This document shows, piece by piece, positions 57,064-64,000 of a stretch of 64,000 nt of DNA. Source of the DNA: Ptychodera flava (Eukaryota > Hemichordata > Enteropneusta > Ptychoderidae); assembly GCF_041260155.1 (NCBI RefSeq), contig NC_091933.1:38436293-38500292 (forward strand). Direction: 5' to 3'. Under the pieces are notes generated by a model. It did not search any database. It had not been told where the DNA came from and was given only the letters and a program-made list of their open reading frames with translations. Position 1 is the stretch's first letter, and each line of letters starts with the position of its first letter. The position numbers and the translations under genes were made by a program.

Positions 57064-57257
57064 CTTCCTATATAGTCAAAGGGGCAAATAGACTGTTTTT
57101 CGCTTTAGACACTTGTATCCCCTCCAATGGGAAACAAATAGTTGGAATCAAGCCATGCATTTCCATGCCTGTGAACCCCTGTAACCACCGGGTTTTCAGG
57201 TGAAATTCATGGCCTGGTTCAAGGCCGATTGATGTGGATACCTGAAAATACATGCAG
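57064..57257 (-). other. Unassigned exon-like open frame
   Basis: On the minus strand an acceptor-like TGTATTTTCAG is followed by an open stretch beginning VSTSIGLEPGHEFHLK and ending FAPLTI before a stop. It could be a last exon or 3' piece of an unrecognised gene, or chance. The protein resembles nothing I can name. Confidence 0.15.
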
Positions 57258-58702
57258 TAGTCAAATGTGCACTTCATAACACATGTCATCTGTATTCCAA
57301 AATGGCATTACCAAGTAGATACTTTTTTCTGTCTAACCTCAGGCATCACACTTTCTGAAAAATACACCTGACTAGTATGCAAGCGCGCTTCAAATTTTCT
57401 CGCCATCATTTTGGACACAGGAGGTCTGTCTGCACATCACAACAGAAAAGTGGCACACTCCAAGTACAGTAGCTTCACAGAAAATTCGGAAATGAGATGT
57501 GTTACAATGATAGATGTCACATTGGTCTGTTCCAGTAAGATGTTCAGTTGCTCTGCAAAGAGTATTGATTGTCAATCAACACTTAACTTACCTTGAATGC
57601 TGAACAGTGCCCTCTATCAGCACTTTAGATCGAGTTACCCTCTGCCCCTTCTTTGACAGGGAGGGGTGTTTGTTTATTTGGAGTGAGTCTACTGATCAAT
57701 TCAGCTTAGCGCAAGCTGTCAAAATACAACCCTTCCACCCCCATATTCGTTTATGGAGGTCCAACTTTTCCCACAGAAAACAGAGGTTGAATCGATGTTT
57801 GATGTTCAAAGGGTACAGATCTCTTATCAAGAAATGTCTTTTTGACAGCCAATCTTAACGATGTACATGTCATGTTTTAAGTCGTATAATACACAGTATT
57901 ATATAATTCAATGTATAAAAGTTTGAGTTATGTTTTATGAAAAAAGTAAAATTTGAGTTTTAAATATTTAATTTATTTTTGAGTTTCAAATGGATGATTT
58001 GTGCACCTTATGTGACTGAGTTCAATATGTATCTTCACTTTCCCCGTTATAAAAATTGTAACTACCCTTGCAATCACTTGCAACAAACTCTTCATAGTTT
58101 GTACTTTTGTAGAAAAATAAAGTACCACACGGTAAACAATGGACATTGACTACTTGTCATTGTGTTATTAGGGTTTTGCAGCCCTGCTTACGTCACAGAC
58201 ACTCCAGAAAGTGTCGGTACTTGTTTGTTTTTTGTTCCGGGTCTTCTCGCCATATATATATTTATTTTATCTAGGATGTTCAAATTCTTCAATATCTGCG
58301 CATTTCGGTCTAACATCATTAGAGACAAGGGGATATCTTGTCCCCTTCCTTCAAGTTGGCGGTAATAAGATGTTGTATCGAACGTCTCTATTCAAACACT
58401 GCAGTCACCGTCAGACCATAGGGAACCCAGAAATCTGGTTGTTGTTGTTATAATTTGTATCGTTGTTTATATTTATTAGTCTTGTTGTTGTTGTGTTGTT
58501 GACCACGAGGATAACTGTTGTGTTGTTGTTGGCGACGTCTATGCAAATAAATGTACTCATTCTCGAGGAATACATCGATGATTTAGGTAAAATATTTGAT
58601 CACCTAAAGCAGGGTATATTTTTTTATTTTATTATCGGACCAGCATGTATGAGGAATTGTTTGAAAATAAACATGTCACATCACATAAAGTAAGGTACAT
58701 GT

Positions 58703-58768
58703 ATATTATATATTATATTATATTATATTATATTATATTATATTATATTATATTATATTATATTATTA
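58703..58768. repeat. ATTAT pentanucleotide microsatellite
   Basis: About 13 tandem copies of TATTA/ATTAT. Confidence 0.95.
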
Positions 58769-60041
58769 CCGGACCAGTATCTACGAGATTAATAGTAAAA
58801 CATTTCAAGTACCATTGTTTGATTTCGTATAGAAAGGTGATAAAATTGCGGCAGCTATATTAATAAAAGGACTGATAGTTTAAATTAAATGACTAGTCGG
58901 CAGGAACGTATATCTTTGAGGTGGAGAACATTTTAATCAATCAATCGAAGTCAAAGTTCAAGTCGATCTACAACTTCGTAGCCCCGTTGAAAACATTGTT
59001 GCTAAGTTTGTTGGGTCAATATGAAAAACCTATGTTGGTTTTTATCACCGAAGTGTTTTGTCCAAGTGCGAGACAAATTTCAACGCAAAAGAAACAAGCT
59101 CGCCAATTAATATTTTACGCTGCCTCCTGAAACTAATGAAAACAATGGCTTGACATGAATGCTGTCCGTCCAGGTCCATATTATAGAGACTACAGCGGAA
59201 CACCCATACCATCATGTTATACTTCAAATCAAATGCTTTGGCGGTGTCCATTTATCGTTTAGTCAGATGTGCGTAATTCGAGTTTGGATTTATCCGAAAA
59301 CTTTATTGCTCAGTCCTTTTTCCGAGGAGTTGGAGTTGTGGCGTTCCGACCTACGACCGTAAATTCAAGGCCACAGTTACAAATGATACGGAATTTGAAT
59401 GAAAAGTGTTTATTATTTCACACCAGATATTTTAATGTGACGATAAACTTTGAAAACATGTTTTGCTTCTTCTATTGTGTTTCAGTTATATGAAGGTTCA
59501 CCGCATTCACAACAACATTCATTATACAAGGCTTCATCGACATGGCCATGAGACAGAAAGGTCATAATTCTATTACTGTCATCTTGTGGCTGAGTCAGAA
59601 TGAAACGTTTTTGTTTCACCACAAAAAGGCAATGAGAACATTGCTCTTGGGTGAAGAAAGGTGCTGGCATACAGAAGGAGTAAAACATTTTATAAAGTTT
59701 GTGTTCGGTCTATTACCCTAACCCAGTGAACTTTGAACCAAGCCATAATATGACATGAAACGATTGAGCCTTGGGAAAAATTGACGAAGTCTGCGAAATA
59801 AACCAATCCCGGAACTTTGGAGTCTACATAACTGATCGAGTTAATTATTCCAAGATAGCTTTTAATCAAGAATCAGTGTCTGTATCCTGCCACTCGCAAC
59901 TTTAGAGATTACAGAACCTGCAATATGGACTGATAGCGAATCATTATTTCTCTTTACATGGTAGTATGCGCCTCGAAGGTGAACGGCTTGAACTTTTGCT
60001 CAAACTTCCCTTAAAGAATCTTTCAACCATTATCTTTCAAG

Positions 60042-60320
60042 ACCAAGAATAAAAATAGGAGGTCACCGTGCAATTTTTGGTACTAAAGAAACAAATTACT
60101 CAAGATTTACCGATATTTAAAATTCAAAATGGCCGCCATCCCTGTGTTAACTCTATGAAGAAAAATAAAATTTTCGAATTTCGAAAAACTAAGTAGGCGA
60201 AAAGTTTTATAATACACAAGAACTTTAAAATGAAGCCCTACAAGTGGTATATCAGAAAAGAATTGTGAAAGTTTGAGAGTCCGAATATATGTCCCCGAGG
60301 CGCGTTCTACCTTAATAAGA
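60042..60320 (+). repeat. Dispersed repeat, copy B
   Basis: Direct-orientation relative of 50190-50475. It includes ACCAAGAATAAAAAT, AAATTCAAAATGGCCGCCAT, GTTAACTCT and CTACAAGTGGTAT. Confidence 0.75.
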
Positions 60321-61299
60321 TTAACAAGAGACTTTGCGTTCTTGTAAGGAAATAATGAGCGCATAACGAGTTCTTATGGTGACATTTATTCTTTGCTAAC
60401 TACGAATATTGAGTGTTCACAAATCAATCCCGCTGTTGTCGAGCTATGGCCAGTAGTTGGTAAAATGCACGTTTCACATTGTTGAAGCTATCGTGCTATG
60501 GGCAATTGTATGCCATTGTACATTATAGAACCCTAACGTGTAGGACAAACGTGCATGCTCAAGTAAGTTAATGCATGGGTGTTTGTACCCATCAAGCCCA
60601 AAAGTAGGAAAATGATCAATTATCTTTAAAAACCACCAGATTTGATGATATTTGGCCTAATTATTGGAATTATTAAATTCTTTAAAAAAATGTCTGCCTA
60701 AATCTTGACAAGTTGAGTCACGTGACCAAATCTGATATTTTCCCGCCAAAATTTACGTCTTTATTAATTTTAATATTCCAACCGTAAACCGTTAAATTTT
60801 CTTGATTTTCTTGCACTTTTGGAAACGACATTTATCATATTCTTTCAAAAATACATGGCACTCTTGAAACTCTATCTATACTTCTTTCTGATATTCAAAA
60901 TATTCATGTAAAACGTCAAAAATATTATATTTGTTGTTTTTTGTGAAGAAATAATATTCAAAATTCAATAATTTTGCATCTGCCACTAGTTCTAACACAA
61001 GTTGCAATCCCATTTTACATTAATTGGTCATAATATTTAAATATTTTAATGTTTAACGGTTGGAATATTCAGTTATTTGCAATATACAATTTTGGCGGGG
61101 AAAATAACAGATTATGTCATGTGACCTGATTGGGTAATATATTATGATAAATTTCAGCTTAATCAAATGCGAAACATATTTTTGGCAATTTTCACAATTT
61201 TCTGACCAGGTCTGATTAAAAGTATGTTCAAACTGATTTTACATGTATGCAAGCCTATGCCCATGCATTAACATACCTGAGTGACTAAACACTGTAAAG

Positions 61300-61698
61300 T
61301 CTGCACGTTAGACATTTTAGACACGTTAGGTCCGCACACGTTAGGTTTGCACGATACACGATAGGTTTGCATGATGGCATGATAGAAATTGGAGTCATGT
61401 GGAGAACCTAAAATGAACATACACGTTAGACATTTTAGAAACGTTAGGTCCGTACACATTAGGTTTGCACGATACACGATAGGTTTGCATGATTGGCATG
61501 ATAGAAATTGGAGTCATGTGGAGAACCTAAAATGACATACACGTTAGACATTTTAGACACGTTAGGTCCGTACACGTTAGGTTTGCACGATACACGATAG
61601 GTTTGCATGATTGGCATGATAGAAATTGGAGTCATGTGGAGAACCTAAAATGACATACACGTTAGACATTTTAGACACGTTAGGTCCGTACACGTTAG
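61300..61698 (+). repeat. 118-bp satellite array, left segment
   Basis: ACGTTAGACATTTTAGA recurs at 61305, 61423, 61541 and 61659, a strict 118-bp period. Each unit also contains several CACGTTAGG or CACGATA modules. The segment is cut at 61698 by an inserted element and resumes at 63126. Confidence 0.95.
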
Positions 61699-62866
61699 GG
61701 ACTGGTCAGTTTCTTCAGCCTGGGGGGGCCGGTGGATTCATTGGGGGGTCACCCTGTTTTGACTTTGGTGATAGGGGGGGGGGGTCACCATGTTTTTGAA
61801 ATGCCCAATAGGGGGGGTCAGTGTGTTTTTGAATTTGACACAGGCTCATCATTGCTAAAATGCTAGTGTCAGCCACAATTTCATCATTCAGTTGTATTTT
61901 CGGCGCGCCCTTGGGGCGCGTAACTTTAATAATCAGTCATATTTTTCAGCACGCCCAACTTTAACAAATCAAGCATACATACATCAGAGATATCTGTAGT
62001 GTTCAATATTTTTCAGCATGCTCTTCAAGCTCATTACTTTAATATATCAGATATTTTCAACATGCCCTTCAGGTGCATGACTTTAATATACAAGGCATAT
62101 ATATCAGAGATATCAGGATGTTTCAAATTTTTCGGCGCGCCCTTGGGCGCCATACTTTAATAAATCATATATATCTTGATGTTTGCTAAGTGAAAGTGTA
62201 CCATTATGAAATCTGCATTTCATATGAAAAGGATGACAAATTCCTGATACTTTTCTGTTCTCTCTATGAGAATTCAGTATGAGAAAGCAACATGCACAAA
62301 TATTTCACAATATATATTTGATACAGTGACTTATTTTAGAGATAGAAAAATGACAAGATATCTTTCCTTCTCATTGATGCAATTATTTTCCTTTGTGTCA
62401 CAGGTTTTCTGTAGAAAGATGCTTTTTTATGAACAAAATAACAGTTAAAAAAGGCAGTTTTTGTCATTATTAGCTGTGCTTTTATGGTTTCAATGTTACA
62501 AGAAAAGGTCCTCTCAGACACTGTAGACATCAGATTTGGCTAAAAAAGCTCTCTATGGCTCCTCAGGAGATTTAATTGGATGGTTGGCAAGTCTTAACAC
62601 CCATCAAAGTTTTTGATTCACTGCTTTTTCCTCTTTGATATTAATGATTGACATCCATTTCTGTACAACAGTTCAGGACATCTGGTTAAGCATAGAAAGT
62701 GTGAAATACATTCACAGCTCATTCAAAATACAGCTCATTCAAAATGTACTGTATTCAAACTTTAAGATTGACACTTTGAAATTCCTATCTTACAACTGAC
62801 ATGTCAACAATTTCATTAAAACATAGAATGACTATTTGAAATATAAATGTAAATGTATGTAAAATG

Positions 62867-62923
<57 letters not shown>

Positions 62924-63125
62924 ATATAATATATATATATATATATTATGTCCACCTTTTGTTTTACCTATGTCGCACGCGGGGGGTCACCCTGTTTTCG
63001 AAATTTGGAATAGGGGGGGTCACCCTGTTTTCAAAATTGGAATAAGGGGGGTCAGCCACTTTTTGACGTCGGCAAAAAATGATCCACCGCCCCCCCCCCC
63101 CAGCTGAAGGAAACTGACCAATCCC
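61699..63125. mobile_element. 1.43-kb TIR element inserted in the satellite
   Basis: The left end GGACTGGTCAGTTTCTTCAG and the right end complement GGGATTGGTCAGTTTCCTTC form ~45-bp terminal inverted repeats that extend through a G-run into GGTGGAT. TTAG flanks both sides (61695-61698 and 63126-63129), while intact satellite units have it once, which indicates a 4-bp target-site duplication. Inside are GGGGGGTCACCCTGTTTT repeats at both ends, diverged units containing CGGCGCGCCCTTGG and ACTTTAATA, and a TA microsatellite. There is no transposase-like frame, so it is non-autonomous. Confidence 0.85.
62868..62948. repeat. TA microsatellite within the inserted element
   Basis: About 40 TA dinucleotides, with two small phase breaks. 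Confidence 0.95.
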
Positions 63126-63945
63126 TTAGGTTTGCACGATACAAGATAGGTTTGCACGATTGGCATGATAGATTTTGACCCATGTGAGAACCTAAAATGA
63201 CATATACGTTAGACATTTTAGACTTTAGGTCCGTACACGTTAGGTGTGCACGATACACGATAGGTTTGCACGATTGTGGCATATAGATTTGACCATGTTG
63301 AGAACCTAAAATGACATGCACGTTAGACATTTTAGACACGTTAGGTTCGTACACGTTAGGTTTGCACGATACAAGATAGGTTTGGATGATGATACACGAT
63401 ATGTTTGCATGATGGCATGATAGAAATTGGAGTCATGTGGATAAACCTAAAATGACATACACGTTAGACATTTTAGACACGTTAGGTCCGTACACGTTAG
63501 GTTTGCACGATACACGATAGGTTTGCATGATTGGCATGATAGAAATTGGAGTCATGTTGAAAACCTAAAATGACATACACGTTAGACATTTTAGACACGT
63601 TAGGTCCGTACACGTTAGGTGTGCACGATACACGATAGGTTTGCACGATTGGCATAATAGATTTTGACTCATGTTGAGAACCTAAAATGACATACACGTT
63701 AGACATTTTAGACACGTTAGGTCCGTACACGTTAGGTTTGCACGATACACGATAGGTTTGCACGATTGGCATGATAGATTTTGACTCATGTGGAGAAGCT
63801 AAAATGACATACACGTTAGACATTTTAGACACGTTAGGTCCGTACACGTTAGGTTTCCACGATACATGATAGGTTTGCACGATTGGCATGTTAGATTTTG
63901 ACTCATGTTGACAACCTAAAATGACATACACGTTAGACATTGTGT
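63126..63945 (+). repeat. 117/118-bp satellite array, right segment
   Basis: ACGTTAGACATTTTAGA recurs at 63206, 63320, 63461, 63579, 63696, 63813 and 63930. The first units are irregular; later spacing is 118 then 117 bp. Two unit types exist: one with GATAGAAATTGGAGTCATG (118 bp) and one with TAGATTTTGACTCATG (117 bp). The array degenerates after about 63945. Confidence 0.95.
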
Positions 63946-64000
63946 CTATAGACGTCAAAAGTGTACGTCATTTTAGGGTTCAAGATAAGTAGAATTGTAT

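Larger units (their letters stand above)
53622..61300. other. Gene-poor region downstream of MDM1
   Basis: It begins with the MDM1 3' UTR; I cannot fix the cleavage site. It contains AT-rich unique sequence, an exon-like minus-strand frame near 57064-57257, a pentanucleotide repeat at 58703-58768 and a dispersed repeat at 60042-60320. No open frame over about 90 codons and no recognisable protein family was found on either strand. Confidence 0.6.

Noticed and set aside
62853-63107. Tyr/Ile-rich 84-codon frame
   Set aside because: It is translation of a TA microsatellite and G-rich repeats inside the inserted element.
63497-63958. 153-codon minus-strand open frame with 39-residue repeats
   Set aside because: It is open only because the satellite unit is 117 bp, a multiple of three. 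The left segment, at 118 bp, breaks the frame, and there is no start or family context.

Overview
The window is animal nuclear DNA: AT-rich, with long introns, GT-AG splice junctions and several short dispersed and tandem repeats. Five protein-coding genes can be read exon by exon, and their proteins are close to vertebrate orthologues. Gene content and repeats suit a marine invertebrate, probably a deuterostome (hemichordate, echinoderm or lancelet grade). That placement is inference, since the sequence holds no decisive taxonomic marker.

Layout. 1-15975 (+): the last 22 exons of an axonemal inner-arm dynein heavy chain, best matched to DNAH12. 15976-20859: intergenic, with a minisatellite and a diverged ~145-bp repeat block. 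28677-21499 (-): ATP6AP1, the V-ATPase accessory subunit Ac45, complete in 9 exons. 28991-33185 (+): ribosomal protein RPS23, complete in 4 exons, divergent from ATP6AP1 across a ~310-bp shared promoter region. 35786-34581 (-): TRMU, the mitochondrial tRNA 2-thiouridylase, with an uninterrupted coding region. 37083-53621 (+): MDM1, a centriolar microtubule-binding protein, complete in 14 exons and divergent from TRMU. 53622-61300: about 7.7 kb in which I recognise no gene. 61300-64000: a 117/118-bp satellite array split by a 1.43-kb inserted element with terminal inverted repeats and a TTAG target-site duplication.

The genes do not form one pathway. DNAH12 and MDM1 serve cilia and centrioles; ATP6AP1, RPS23 and TRMU are housekeeping genes. 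Pairs are arranged convergently (DNAH12/ATP6AP1 and RPS23/TRMU) or head to head (ATP6AP1/RPS23 and TRMU/MDM1).

The most unusual material is in the introns. There are three unrelated foldback (long inverted-repeat) elements, a 230-bp MITE-like element with a 6-bp duplication just upstream of an MDM1 exon, and three phase-preserving candidate alternative coding segments: a 24-nt microexon in the dynein, a 36-nt exon in MDM1 and a 90-nt donor extension in MDM1. No tRNA, rRNA or CRISPR feature was recognised.
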